A stretch of DNA of 64,000 nucleotides from Bombardia bombarda (taxonomy: Eukaryota > Ascomycota > Sordariomycetes > Sordariales > Lasiosphaeriaceae). The position numbers were made by a program, and so were the translations under genes. The notes below the pieces were generated by a model. That model ran no database searches. It saw only the letters and a program-made list of their open reading frames with translations, and was not told the origin of the DNA. Shown piece by piece: positions 34,912 to 46,819 of this stretch. Position 1 is the first letter of the stretch. Each line of letters starts with the position of its first letter. The stretch is from contig JAULSR010000001.1 in NCBI GenBank assembly GCA_030512295.1, positions 3,061,001 through 3,125,000 of the forward strand, read 5' to 3'.

Positions 34912-37245
34912 TCAGATCTCATACGCCCGGTAGTAGTCGCGCAGGTACGCCGTCCTGCCATCTTCCTCCTCAATCTTGCGGCCTTGCTTGGCTATCTCCT
35001 CTCTCCAGTCCGCCTCGTCTTCGTATCCCTGCCTCGTCGCGTGGAGATGCATATCCCAGTCGAACTCGAGCTCCTCGCTGCCCAGGTCGTTGAAGTCACT
35101 ATCTTCACCCTGTGCCAGCAATCCGGCGTCCAATGCAACATCGTAATTATCCCCTTTCATCCAGGCGTTAGTCCCGACCGGCGGGCGTTTTTGTAGCTCA
35201 GACATCGACAAAAGAGTAGTGGCTGGGTCTCTGATGGCTGTGTCTGCTCGCTCGAGATCCATCACGTCAAGATCAGGATCCCACTCATTTGTATCCGCAT
35301 CATCATCGAACTCGTCGTCACCATCCTGGTCATCGTCTCCGCCATCCCGGTCGTCGTCTTCATCCTGGTCGTCGTCTTCAAAGGGGAATGTGAGAACGAC
35401 GGGCTCCTTGCCCATTTCGTAGAGCTTGATCGATTCACCAAGTTCGCGAACGGCAGAATCGAGATCGTCCTTCCAACGATCCCAACCCTTATCCTCCGCA
35501 ATCTCAGCCTCTTCCGCCTCCAGGATCATCTTTCTCTCCTCCTCGCTCAGCGTGCTCCATCGGGCTTTTCTTGCGTGCTTCGGCTGCCACATGTTCGGGT
35601 CAAAGGGCACGTTTCCGCAGCCCCCGTTGATCAAGGCGTAGCTCATTGTGTCCTCATGCACTTCTTCCAGAGGCCCAAGCTCGTCATCGCTCATGTACAT
35701 CTCGTCGAGGGATGGGACCTGGGGACAGCCAGTAGCGATGTCGACATGGCCGTAGATCATCATGGTCTCGATGCATCTGTCGAGGTCGAGGTCACGGCCA
35801 TCCCGCGTCGCCTCAAACCACAACACCTCGTCCGGCCGCATGAGATGCCAGTCGCCGGTTCCCCAGCCTTCGAGATGGAGAATCCCCATTTTGTCAACCG
35901 GGACGCCCTCGACTGGTCCGCCCGCAATGAGTTGGTCGGTCGTGGGCCCGACGTCGTACATGATCTTGAGTTTCTCAATGTCCTTGTATTCTGTGTACTT
36001 CTTGCCCCGCAGCAGAGCCCACAGTGGCGAGAAGCTCTTTTGGCCCATCATCAGCTTCATGACATTTAGGGACACATCGCCCCGAACGGGGTCGTTAAAT
36101 AACATGGCCAGCTTGACGAAAAAGAGCTGTGCCTTGTAGAGCTCGTCGTCTGTGAACAAGTCTTTGTTGCGGAGTAGGATTGCCCGGCCCTTGCTCGTCG
36201 CCACGTCCATGACCAGCCATAGCTTGAGCAGGACCTTGTTCGTGCCGGGCATGAGCCGGTGGCCGTTGCGCGCGAGGGACGCGATGATGTCTCGAATGCG
36301 AATCTCGCGGTTGACTACCATTTGCAGCCATGAAAAACCAGCGACCTTGGGGGCTGTTGCTTCTGGGACACTGCTGGTGGGCTTGTTGCCGGTGTTGGTG
36401 CCGGGAGATAGCATGCCCTGGTCTCTTCCCTGCTTAACGAGTGCCCAGGCGGCAGCAGTCGGATCATTGACGAACACGTGTTGGTAGCTGTCACCGGAGA
36501 AAATTGGAGTTGCGTTCGGCGCCATGATCATGGACCAATAGCCCATGATTCTCTTAAAGTCCCGGTTGACGGCGTTATGGAAGCGGCGACTGATGCTGTA
36601 GACATTGAGGATATCCTTGGGCTTGAGGTGCTTGCAGACCTCGACCATCAGATCTGTGCAAGTGCTCAGAGACCCGATTAAATCGAAGTTAGTGACCTTG
36701 GGGGTTGAGATTTTCGCCGCCTCGCTGCGCTGAGCGGCTCGCCAGTCTACATTCACTCGTCGGATTTGAAGGATTTTGTCGCGCATCTCTCGACGAAGCT
36801 TGACCTGCTCTGAGTAGCTGATATTTCGCAGGGATCCGTACTTCTGGGCATAGTCACACCACTTGATTGCAATCTCCGCGTCGATCTTGGACTCATTCGT
36901 CTTGTCATCATCATCCTCAGTCTCGTCGATGCGGCGCTTTTGTGGGTGGCTCGGAACCTCGGAGAAGATCTTGCGAGCAGTTGAACCGTCGAATCTGATA
37001 CCCTTGACCGGCTGAAGAGCAGCTTCATTCATGGAATTGAGGAGCGACCGTGGAAGCGGCCGGATGCCTTTGGAGGCGATTTCCTCTTTCGTGGCATTTC
37101 GGCGAGCAGCCCTTCTCGCAGCATGGCGGCGCTGACCCTCGCTCAGGTTACCTGTGCTTGGTGCAGGAGGGCTGGGCATCCGGAGTAGGCGTTCCAAGAT
37201 GACATGATCCGAGTCGGAGTCGTCGATATCTTGCGAGTTCGACAT
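34912..37245 (-). CDS. F-box domain protein of unknown target
   Basis: Single-exon gene of 777 residues. An F-box-like motif stands at about residues 190-235 (LMVEVCKHLKPKDILNVYS, then RRFHNAVNRDF), so it may be an SCF ubiquitin ligase substrate receptor; that role is inferred from the domain only. The N-terminus is charged with a basic NLS-like stretch (RRHAARRAARRNA). The centre has a conserved-looking helical region (VLLKLWLVMDVATSKGRAI, PLWALLRGKKYTEYKDIEKL). A long acidic Asp-rich segment at about residues 610-650 follows, and the C-terminus ends AYLRDYYRAYEI. No LRR, WD40 or other substrate-binding repeat is visible. The upstream neighbour is HAT2 on the same strand. Confidence 0.8.
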   Translation of the reverse strand: MSNSQDIDDSDSDHVILERLLRMPSPPAPSTGNLSEGQRRHAARRAARRNATKEEIASKGIRPLPRSLLNSMNEAALQPVKGIRFDGSTARKIFSEVPSHPQKRRIDETEDDDDKTNESKIDAEIAIKWCDYAQKYGSLRNISYSEQVKLRREMRDKILQIRRVNVDWRAAQRSEAAKISTPKVTNFDLIGSLSTCTDLMVEVCKHLKPKDILNVYSISRRFHNAVNRDFKRIMGYWSMIMAPNATPIFSGDSYQHVFVNDPTAAAWALVKQGRDQGMLSPGTNTGNKPTSSVPEATAPKVAGFSWLQMVVNREIRIRDIIASLARNGHRLMPGTNKVLLKLWLVMDVATSKGRAILLRNKDLFTDDELYKAQLFFVKLAMLFNDPVRGDVSLNVMKLMMGQKSFSPLWALLRGKKYTEYKDIEKLKIMYDVGPTTDQLIAGGPVEGVPVDKMGILHLEGWGTGDWHLMRPDEVLWFEATRDGRDLDLDRCIETMMIYGHVDIATGCPQVPSLDEMYMSDDELGPLEEVHEDTMSYALINGGCGNVPFDPNMWQPKHARKARWSTLSEEERKMILEAEEAEIAEDKGWDRWKDDLDSAVRELGESIKLYEMGKEPVVLTFPFEDDDQDEDDDRDGGDDDQDGDDEFDDDADTNEWDPDLDVMDLERADTAIRDPATTLLSMSELQKRPPVGTNAWMKGDNYDVALDAGLLAQGEDSDFNDLGSEELEFDWDMHLHATRQGYEDEADWREEIAKQGRKIEEEDGRTAYLRDYYRAYEI

Positions 37246-37500
37246 TTTGTTGGGTCGGTGAAATGAAATTTAGTTGAGTTTCTTGGTGAGAGTTTCCTGG
37301 TGATTGTCCAACACAACGATCCACGGATTGGCGCAACGTCTTTTTGTGCAAAGAAAACTGATGAGGAAAAGAAAAAGACGAGAAGCACAAGATTGACATT
37401 CTTTTTAGATGCTTTGCGTGATGATTAGGTAGTCAATATTTGATGATCTGTGCGTGTGTGAAGGTAATTCGTGGTCCTATTGTTGCTTATTCGGAAAGAA

Positions 37501-37599
37501 CAATAGGAAAGGGGGGAGAACAATAGGAAAGGGGGGAGAACAATAGGAAAGGGGGGAGAACAATAGGAAAGGGGGAGAACAATAGGAAAGGGGGGAGAA
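37501..37599 (+). repeat. 20-bp minisatellite, five units
   Basis: Unit CAATAGGAAAGGGGGGAGAA; units one to three and five are identical and unit four lacks one G. It lies about 255 nt upstream of the F-box gene start. The near-perfect copies imply recent expansion. Confidence 0.97.
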
Positions 37600-38226
37600 C
37601 AATACTAAGGCTGGTTTGAGCCAACACAATAGCAAGCTTCGAAGGACCCACTTCATCCGATCATCTTGCTCACCACCTGCACCACCTGCACCATTTCAAG
37701 CCTCTTAAAACCTGTTTTGTGACCAAGTTTGCCTGCCATTTAATCCCAAGGCTGAAACTCGGGAGTCTTTTCCGGATCTCTGGCATGCGGAGTTACCATG
37801 AAGCCCGGAAAATCACCCTCATCGGCACACTTCAGCCTGCCACACGTGCTGATATCTAAGGTATGCTTGGTGCTATGGAAGAGATTTCCTCAATGGTCGT
37901 TTGTGGTCGAGCTACCTCCTATCGCTCCAGGCCTAAGTTTGTGACACCATCGGAGGCACGTTTCAGTAATCATGTTTTGTATTTCTTCGTATCGCCTCTT
38001 TCCTTCTCGGCTGCCTTAATAACCATGTCCATTTTGCGATACTAAACAAAAGTGTAGCGTGATCGACCAGTTCTTCCGCGCTGGGCCCAGGTCTGGTACC
38101 GCAGAATCGAGCAAGGAAATTTGCCATCTAAGGGTTTCTTCTTTACGTTCTCACGTATCCAGGTACACGGAAATCAATGTCATCGTAATCAGAATCACTA
38201 GCATGTTAACTCATTCCTGGGTATTA

Positions 38227-38274
38227 TTCCCCAGTCGATTCCCCGGTCGATTCCCCGGTCGATTCTTCGGTCGA
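38227..38274 (+). repeat. 12-bp tandem repeat, four units
   Basis: Unit TTCCCCGGTCGA; two exact copies flanked by one-base and two-base variants. It lies in the HAT2 3' flank, about 115 nt beyond the stop codon. Confidence 0.93.
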
Positions 38275-38387
38275 TTCCTTCTCGCTCTGCTGGCGCAACC
38301 TCTGCGCTAGCCTCTTCTTCTACTTACTTTTGCGAGGAGCTTCTAAAGCCACCCTGTGAGTTCCGTTTCTTTTGTGATATCCTTGCC

Positions 38388-39976
38388 CTAATTAGACCCA
38401 CCGAGCTCGTTCATTGGCATTTCGACGTCTTCCTGGCTGACAATAGAGCCCGCAACCTTCCATATCTGGAGGAGGTTGTCCTCTGCCGCACTGCATACAA
38501 CCCAAGGGTTGTTGAGGTTCCAGCTGAAGTCAGCTAGATGATTGGTGTGGCCACCGTGCATGAAGAGCAGCTCTGGAGGACCGTCCTCCTGATCCTCGGG
38601 GAGTTGCTCTTCACCGACTCGGCTGAGGTCCCAGAATATGACTCTCCTGTCGTAGCTGCCGCTACCCAGGATGCTCGACTCGGTGGGGTGCCATGAAAGG
38701 GAAGTGACAGCATCGTTGTGGCCTTCCAGAGTGTGAATCTTTTGCTTCAAGTTTCGGATATCCCAGATACCAATCGTCTTATCGGCAGAAGCCGTGGCAA
38801 TCAAGAACTCGGACCGGGGGTTGAAGGCCAGTGCGTTGATGGCATCATTATGTCCATCTCTGGCGACAACTGCCGCCCTGTTGGTGTCACTTTGGCGCAT
38901 ATCGATAATTTGGAGAGTCAAATCGTCTGAAACAGTACCGATCCAGTGCTTGACGAAAGGGTGGTACTGGACGTCATTGACGATATGAGTATGGTGGGTG
39001 TATTTTCGGGATGGCTTCAGGATTTTGCTAGTTCCTTGCAAATCTTTGAGGTCCCTGCAGGCATATTAGATAAGGCCCGTGAGAATCCCGTGTGTTCAAA
39101 CTCAGAAGCACCTACCAGAGAAGAACGGTCTTATCTTCACTACCGGATGCGAGACATCCTTCCTCGTGGGGGTTCCAGGCCAAGCCAAAGCCTTCCTCCT
39201 TGTGTCCAATCAGCTCGACTTGAGGATTGGGAACACCAGTGAGTGTCAGGCTGCTGTGCTTGGTGCGGTCGAAGATCAAGACCCTGCCGTCGACTGCCAG
39301 GGTGGCAATAATGTCGGGATTCTGCGGCTGGTAGCGTGCCTTATTGACTTCGCCCGGGTGGTCAATCTTTTGGGTGATATTAAATTTGATGACCATAGGC
39401 TCGCCAGCTGATCCTTTGCTTCCAAAGCCGCCAATCTCACCGCGCTCATCGTCATAATCATGAGGATTGGGGTCGATCGTCTTGGGAATTTCAACTTCGG
39501 CGATCTGGAGATAGTTTGGCTTTCCCTCAGCCGTGTGCGTTCCAAGAAGTAGCCTGTGAACCATGAAGTTCTTGTCCTTGACGTCCTTTACGTCTGGCAG
39601 CCACTGAGTGGTCAGGGTTGGCCACTCCAGCGCCGTGCTTGGACACGTCAGCTGAACCGCAAAATCCCATGAGGGCAAGTGAGATATGGGGCGATTCTTA
39701 CCTCAAGATCATGTCGTACAGGAATGGGCTGTTCTTCTTCCATGTTTTGTACTCTAGATAGCGTGTGAGCAGTGAAAGCCATTGAATTGCCAGCGCACAC
39801 ACGGCTCGACACTTGGACTGGCCAGTTCCATACCTTCGTTGATGAGCCGATTCTCCTGGTCGGCATCATCCTGCTCGTCCATGTTGGCTGCACTGATGTT
39901 AGTTTTTACGGAGCTTTCAGCTTAGGGTTGTTCGACGCTCACCATCAACATCGTCGACAATTTCGGTAGGCGGCAT
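38388..39976 (-). CDS. HAT2: histone-binding WD40 protein Hat2 (RbAp46/48 family)
   Basis: Histone H3/H4-binding subunit of the type B histone acetyltransferase and probably of other chromatin complexes. Exons 39976-39943, 39887-39834, 39753-39702, 39637-39116 and 39054-38388 (1,329 nt) encode 442 residues. Diagnostic motifs: EEYKTWKKNSPFLYDMILS at the N-terminal helix, ALEWPTLTTQWLPD, HRLLLGTHTAEG, KIDHPGEVNKARYQPQNPD, GHKEEGFGLAWNPHEEG, SGSEDKTVLLWD, HTHIVNDVQYHPF, GHNDAVTSLSWHPTESSI, YDRRVIFWDLSRVGEEQ and the final NPWVVCSAAEDNLLQIWKV. Four short introns crowd the 5' half, with an AACTAAC branch in the first. The fungal HAT2 branch fits better than the CAF-1 subunit Msi1/Cac3, though the two are close paralogs. 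Confidence 0.9.
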
Positions 39977-40860
39977 CGTGAACTTTCAAACCAGGAAAAA
40001 CCTGCGTCCACGGAATGAGATGGTCAAAAGCTTATGAACGAAAACGTTGTATTGACCTTGCGCGTCAGAAATCTGAGCAGTCGCTCAATTGGTCAGGTAG
40101 TCCCGTGCTTGATTGCTTGCTCGGTCTCGTCTAAAGTTGTTTGAGGTGAAGCCAGCAGGCGACAGACCGACCGAAGCGCGACGCGACTTCCACTTTAATT
40201 GATTCTGTCCGCTAGAAAGGGCTTAGTGCGTATAGGGTTAGCTGGCTGGCCGGGTCAGCGCAGAAGTCAAAAGTTATCGATGGAAAGAGCCGCTGCGGTT
40301 CGATGGGCCCGGCTCCCTGTCATGCCGCCTGCGTTGCTGGCTAAGCTGTCCGCCTAGCCCCTTGCGTTTGCTTGTGTGGCGTTAGGTACTTGGAAGTTGG
40401 GGCTAGAGGGGCGGTGGGGCTGTGGAGGAGGGAATGTGGGGCAGTACAGTCACTCGCCGGTGGAGGTGGTGCCCGCATTCTTGTTCTCCAATGATGAGGC
40501 TGCGACTGACCGACCACCAACATCATCTGTCACCCCGACAAACGACCTATCGCCATGCTCTGTTTAGCATTGTTTGATTCTTCTCACATTTCTCTATGTT
40601 GGCGCGTATTGGTCTGATCTGGAACCTTCTCTATCTATCTGATCGGATCGGTCTTGGTTCTCGGTTCTAGCGAGTGTCATTTCGTCTTCTTCATTCGCAT
40701 CCTTGCGATTCTCGCAAAAAAGTCCGGCCGTTTTTATTCAGCGCCGGCAACCCGACTCCGATATCGACCTTCCTCATACTTTGCGCAATCATCCACAACA
40801 ACAACAACGACTCTCTTCAGGACGTAATCACACCAAAACAGGCGTCGCCGACCTTTCAAA
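39977..40860. promoter_or_regulatory. divergent promoter interval HAT2/XRN1
   Basis: 884 nt between two divergent start codons with no other gene. The part before XRN1 (40640-40860) contains an ACAACAACAACAACG run near 40796-40811, probably in the XRN1 leader. No confident TATA box. Confidence 0.5.
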
Positions 40861-43800
40861 ATGGGGTGCGTAGTGACCGCCCAGTTCGCATCGCAATCGA
40901 AGTGCCCCTTGACTTACATATTTCCAGTGTCCCCAAATTCTTCAGATGGCTCTCAGAGCGCTATCCCGCCATCTCGCAGCTGATTGCGGAAAACCGCATC
41001 CCGGAGTTTGATTGTCTATACGTGCGCTACCCCTTCTGACTTCTCGCCCGCCCTTTGTTTGTTTCCTGGCTAATGCAAATGCTCAGTTGGATATGAATGG
41101 TATCATTCACAATTGTACACACAAGGATTCCGATGACGTGCAGTTCCGCTTGAGCGAAGAGGAGATGTTCATCGCCATATTCAACTACATCGAGCACTTA
41201 TTCGGCAAAATAAAGCCGAAAAAGCTTTTCTTCATGGCCATCGATGGCGTTGCGCCTCGTGCCAAAATGAACCAGCAGCGCGCGCGCCGCTTCCGGACAG
41301 CATTGGATAACGAGAAGGCCGTAGAGAAGGCTATTGCCGAAGGCAAGTCGCTGCCCAAGGAAGAACCCTTCGATAGCAATTGCATCACGCCAGGTAAGCC
41401 TCCCTTAATTGTCCTGCTTGACTTGAATGCTCATTTCTATTAGGTACCGAGTTTATGGCCAAGCTTTCTCAGCAGTTGAAATACTTCATCAATAAGAAGA
41501 TTTCCGAAGACAAGGAGTGGCAACAGCCTGAGATCGTGCTCTCTGGTCACGAAGTCCCTGGCGAGGGAGAGCACAAGATCATGGAGTACATCCGAAATTC
41601 TCGTGCTCAGCCGGACTACGACTCAAATGTTCGTCACTGTCTCTATGGGCTGGATGCCGACCTGATCATGTTGGGGCTGTTGAGTCACGATCCCCACTTC
41701 TGCCTTCTTCGTGAGGAGGTGACCTTTGGCCGCCAATCGAAGAATAAATCGAAACAGCTCGAGCACCAGAACTTTTACTTGATGCATTTATGCATAGTTC
41801 GTGAGTATCTGGAACTAGAATTTCAGGATCTGAAGAAGGAGGGCACCATGTCATTTCCTTTTGATATGGAGAAGGTTATTGACGACTTCATTCTGATGGC
41901 CTTTTTCGTCGGAAACGATTTCCTCCCGAACCTGCCGCGACTTCATATCAACGAGGGTGCCTTAGCGACGATGTTCAGGATTTACAAGCAGGTACTTCCT
42001 CGATGCGACGGTTACATTAACGAAGGTGGAAAAGTCAACCTACAGAGACTCGGTCTTCTCATTCAAGAAATTGGCAAAGAGGAATATCGTTTTTTTGAAC
42101 ACGAGAACGAGGATTCAGGCTGGCTCCGAGGAAAGAAGATGCTCGACAATGATGAAGCTGAGAAGGCGAGGGCAAAGGCCAGGGGCAAACTTCTGGTTAC
42201 ATCGGCACAGAAGAACATCTGGAAGCAGAGCATCCGAAAGTTCCTTTCCAACCGCCGATCTACGACCCTCGACCTCGGAACTGAACTAAAGGCTGAAGAC
42301 CGAAGATTTGTCCAGGAACTTGCGGATGCTGCTCATATATCATGGGCCACAAAGGAAGATGACGATGGTCATCGGCATCTTATTTTGTCCTTTCCGGAAA
42401 GAGAGGACGAAGAGGAGGAGGATGAAGAGTCGCAATCCGCCGTCCTCCGCATTGTCAAGAAATATGACAATGCCCAGGTTCTTGACGTCACCGCTGCGGA
42501 TGCCCAGGCTGGGTATGAGGCCAAGTACAAAGAGAAATTCCAGGAGTGGAAGGACAAGTACTATTACGACAAATTTGAGGACTGGACGCCCCAAAACAAG
42601 GAAGAAGAGCTACGGAAGCTTACCGAGAATTACATCCAGGGGCTGCAGTGGGTTCTCTACTACTACTACCGCGGCATTGCTTCATGGCCTTGGTACTATC
42701 GTTACCACTACTCCCCCATGATTTCGGACATCATGAAAGGCATGAATGCAGACCTCAATTTCAAGTTGGGCCAGCCGTTCAGACCATATGAGCAGCTGAT
42801 GGGCGTCTTGCCAGATCGCAGCAAAAAGATCGTACCTACGGTATACTGGCCGCTGATGACGGACCCCAAATCTCCAATTATCGATTTCTACCCGAGAGAC
42901 TTCGTGCTTGACATGAACGGCAAGAAGATGGACTGGGAAGCTGTCGTCAAGATCCCATTCATCGAGGAGAAGCGTCTTCTCGAGGCCATGGCTCCAAAGA
43001 ATGAGATCCTGTCCGATGTTGAGAAGGAAAGGAACGACTTTGGCGTTCCGCTCAAGTTCACCTACTCTGAGGCGGAGGACTTCTTGTACCCTTCATCGCT
43101 TGTTGACGTTTTCCCACCGATCGCCCACTGCCATTGCGTGGAGAATATTTTTGAGCTTCCTCCTGTCGAAGGGTTGGAGTATCGTGTCGGTCTTACTGAT
43201 GGTGCGCTGCTCAACGCATCGGCGTTAGCAGGATTTCCCTCCCTGGCGACTCTACCATACACAGCAAACCTCGGCTTCCATGGGGTGAACGTATTCCAAC
43301 AGGATAGCCGTAACGAAAGTATGGTGGTTAACTTGCATGATACTGAGACGCGTACCAGAGCCGAAATTGCGAAAACCAAGCTTGGCAAACGATGCTTTGT
43401 TGGGTACCCGTTCCTTCAAGAAGCCAAAATCATGTGTGTCTCTGATGAGCTCTTTGACTATTTCCTGGCTGAGGATGGCAGCGGGCAGGTGGTACAGAGA
43501 CACCACACACCCCGGGACATTGAAGATTTTTCGAAGAAGGCAAACAGGACTGAGAACTTCTACAGCAAACGTCTGGGAATCCTGATTGGCCCAGTTGAGT
43601 CTATGGTTCGTGTCCATATGCTCAAGGGTCTAATTAAGACAGATGAAGGAGCCACTGTGAAGGAATACGGCGAAATCCCCGGAATGGAACCAGACTATGC
43701 CGCTCAGATCATTGTCGATGAGGTCATTAATGAAGATGAACGCTTCATTGAGAAGGCTGCGCTACCTTTGGAGGAAGAGTTCCCCATTAAGTCTGTGGGC

Positions 43801-45384
43801 TTCTTCCTTGGCGAGTACAACTATGGCAGGCCATTGGAGGTTGCAGGTTACACTGGCGGAAAGCTGGCCATCTGGCTTGCCGTCCCGGAGCATCGCGAGC
43901 CTGACTTTGCTCAAAAGATTATCCAGGATGCTCAAAGAGGCAACCATTACATGCCATCCTATATGGTTGCAAAGCAGCTGGAGCTGCACCCTCTTGCTCT
44001 TAGCAAGATCACATCGTCCTACTTTGTCCAGACTGTCGGCGGCCTTCGTGTAAATCTTGGCCTCAACCTCAAGTTCGAGGCAAAGAAGCAAAAGGTTCTC
44101 GGGTACTCTCGCAAATCTGAGTCTGGTTGGGAATTTAGCCCGGCTGCCGTCCACCTGATCGTTGAGTACATGACGAAGTTTCCTGATTTCTTCGCTGGCG
44201 TGAAGAAGAACCCATCAGGTAGCGAGCTGAGCGAAACAGATCTATGGCCCAATTCGTCGGTTGCAGGTGCGAGGGTCAAGGAGATTGGTAGTTGGCTGAA
44301 GTCGCTGAAGACAAGCTCAATGGAGCGGGTGCCGCTCGATGCTGAGCAGCTTGATTCCGATGTGGTCATGCAGCTTGCCACCGAAGCAGACAACCTTAAG
44401 ATCAGCGAGATTCCTCAGAAGCCCACCAAGATGAACGGAGTGCCACGCAATGGCCTCATTAGACCAGAGGATGCTGAGCATCGCCTGGGGAACCAATACT
44501 TTGTGCTGGGTGACCGGGTTGTCTATGTCGCCCAGACTGGCAAAGTCCCCATTGCCTTCCGAGGAACTGTAGTTGGGATTAGCCGTACCCCCACTGCTAA
44601 GCTGCTGGACGTGGTCTTTGATGTTACGTTCATGAGTGGCACAACTCTTGGCGATCGTTGCCCGCCCTTCCGTGGTCAGACAGTGCCCTCAACTGCCCTG
44701 CTGAACCTTACCCACCGCCAGGTTGTTGCTGGGTCAAAGGCCACATTGTCAAGACAGCCAGTTGCACCATCTGTCACCACCCTTACCGCCCATGGCGGCT
44801 ATGGGATGTCGAATGGCAACAGATACCATGATGCTCCGACACCCCCGCCGCTCCAAGGCAACTGGCGTGGCGCGGTCAACGGAGGCGGCCATCGTGGTCG
44901 AGGCGGCCAGCAGTCGCAGCAGTCGCAGCGAGGAGGTAACTTGAACCTTCAGCATAGCAGCATGGTTTACCGCCCGCACCCAAATCAGCCTCAGCAGCCT
45001 TCGAATGGTATGAGCCAAGATCATCGAAATGGGCCTCCGAATAATGGACCTGGCCAGGGATACCGTGGCCGTGGTGGAGGTGGAGGTTTCAGGGGTAACT
45101 TTGGCGGCAATGTACGCGGCCGCGGTGGATTTGGTCCAGGTTCACCATCAGGCACGCCTGGTACTGGCGACAGCGGCGATGGAGTTCAGCAGCCTGCTGC
45201 GGGTTCTGGTGTATACGCGGCTGTGCCGCCCCCGGCAATTCTTGATGCCCCCAGAGGTGGACGGGGTCGCGGTGGACGAGGAGGCCGTGGACGCGGCGAG
45301 GGCCGTGGACGGGGTGGTGGCGGTCCTCGAGGTGGCAGAGGAGGTGCAGCGACTACCCCTTCTCCCCAGCCGCAGCAAGACTAG
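40861..45384 (+). CDS. XRN1: 5'-3' exoribonuclease Xrn1
   Basis: Cytoplasmic 5'-3' exonuclease that degrades decapped mRNA, central to mRNA turnover. Exons 40861-40865, 40928-41021, 41087-41393 and 41444-45384 (4,347 nt) encode 1,448 residues. The first coding exon is just 5 nt (ATGGG), joined to the second to give MGVPKFFRWLSERYP, the diagnostic Xrn1 start (nuclear Rat1 begins MGVPALFRW). Active-site acidic motifs are YLDMNGIIHNC, GHEVPGEGEHKIMEYIR, YGLDADLIMLGLLS and FVGNDFLPNLP. The rest follows Xrn1 (HYSPMISDIMKGM). The C-terminus, from about residue 1270, is RGG/Gln/Asn-rich, a low-complexity tail like that of P-body proteins. Splice sites (GTGCGT, GTGCGC and GTAAGC donors) are phase-checked; the GGCTAATG branch supports intron 2. 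Confidence 0.95.
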
Positions 45385-45959
45385 GCGTCATGACGAAGAA
45401 TCGCGTTCTTTGAAGTCATGCGCCATGTATCCTTGCCTTTTAGCGTAGCGATATGCATGATTTGGGTGGCACAATGTTTGGTCTGTTCTGATACGATGAA
45501 TTTTGCCTGTTGCTAGCGGGTCATGCATAGCAAAGATTAGGTGCTTGGGTTCTCTATCAATGTGTGATTGAAATCTTTAGTTGGCAATCTTTGTCAGGAA
45601 CATTACAAGGTAGCCATGTACAAATCAATGGGGCGTGAGTTTGGGCACGGAATTATGTATTGTAAGTTGGATGAGGCGGTGTGGTATTTGACGAGGAGAA
45701 CCAAAACAATTCAAACCAAGATTTCTCGTCATCTTTGTGTCGCATCCATCATTTGGTGAACCCACCTTGTTCCTGACGAATTCTACCGCTGAATCATAAG
45801 ATCATGTAGGATTGATTGTCTTGTATTTTGGTGTGTCGACTGAACACACTATATTTATGTGATAGATACTGATACACATTGAATCTACCGTGATGTGCTT
45901 TCTTGTTTATTTTTGAATTCATCTATTTTAACAAACTACACCGGGTGTCGAACAGAAGC
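45385..45959. other. intergenic, convergent 3' regions of XRN1 and SPC3
   Basis: 575 nt, no gene seen. AT-rich after 45640, consistent with 3' UTRs of two converging genes. Confidence 0.7.
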
Positions 45960-46819
45960 TTACACCTTTGCGTCGGCCTTCTTCTTGATAGCGGGGAGTG
46001 AGAATTTCTTGCTCAGCCCTCCCTTTAGCTGCTTCCACAAGCCAATATCCACATCCTGGTTCCACGTCAGGAGACCAACCCACGGCTGCACATTGTAGTG
46101 CAGCTTGAGAACCACATTATCGGTCTCGGCAATCTTGCCTGACGGGTGTGTGATTTGGTACTTTGGTCGCTGGTTCTTGATGGATAGTTTACCCCTGAGG
46201 ACACAGACAAGTACGTTGTCAGCATGACCACCTTCAGTATGATGCCCCATAACTCCGCTCCAGGTTGGGGGGGACTCACCGGCTTGGATCTATGCTCTTG
46301 CCAGCGGCGCTCTTCTGCAACTTCTTCAACGCAGCGGGCCCAATGTTGGCCAGGTGATCGGCGCTGGGCGCTGTGATGATAGTGTCCCAGATAACGGCCT
46401 GGTTGAGGGTCGTGTTGCTGGGGGTGCCTGTCACCGCGGGGGTCGCTGGCCACTCGGCCGTGACGTAGACGAAGACCTGCTTGGTGTTCCAGGTGAAGAG
46501 GGACGAGAGGTCGGCGTCGAGCGAGAACTTGATGACGGCATATTCCTCCTTCTTGCTGCTGTAGTAGTGCGGCCTGCCGCGGACACTGTATACAGTGTTA
46601 GAAACGCCTCTTCTATGGTGGGTTGAATGTCGATGGCACTAAGCTCGCCGTTCTTGGCTGGGAACACACTTACACCTGGACGTTAGTTGTCTTGAGAGTC
46701 CCGACGGCGGGCGCGCGGGGTGTGAGGAGATCCGAGACAGCGATTAGGGACGCGACGACAAAGACCACGGTTGTGAAGAAGCCAAAGCTGTTTTGCGCCC
46801 TGACTATGGAGGAATACAT
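45960..46819 (-). CDS. SPC3: signal peptidase complex subunit 3 (Spc3/SPC22-23)
   Basis: Single-pass ER membrane subunit essential for signal-peptide cleavage in yeast; it shapes the enzyme on the lumenal side. Exons 46819-46674, 46585-46280 and 46194-45960 (687 nt) encode 228 residues. One membrane anchor lies near residues 13-30 (FGFFTTVVFVVASLIAV). The lumenal part has the family motifs GRPHYYSSKKEEYAVIKF, DLSSLFTWNTKQVFVYV, LNQAVIWDTIIT, KSIDPSRGKLSIKNQRPKY and TDNVVLKLHYNVQPWVGLL. The donor GTAAGT within GTGTAAGT is chosen because it gives QVVRGRP in frame. Introns have TCTAACAC and GCTGACAA branch points. Confidence 0.95.

Larger units (their letters stand above)
37246..38387. other. 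intergenic with two tandem-repeat arrays
   Basis: 1.1 kb between the F-box promoter and the HAT2 stop codon. No gene seen. It carries a 20-bp G-rich minisatellite at 37501-37599 and a 12-bp repeat at 38227-38274, listed separately. Confidence 0.7.

Noticed and set aside
37501..37599. interstitial telomere repeat
   Set aside because: The unit is 20 bp and does not contain TTAGGG.
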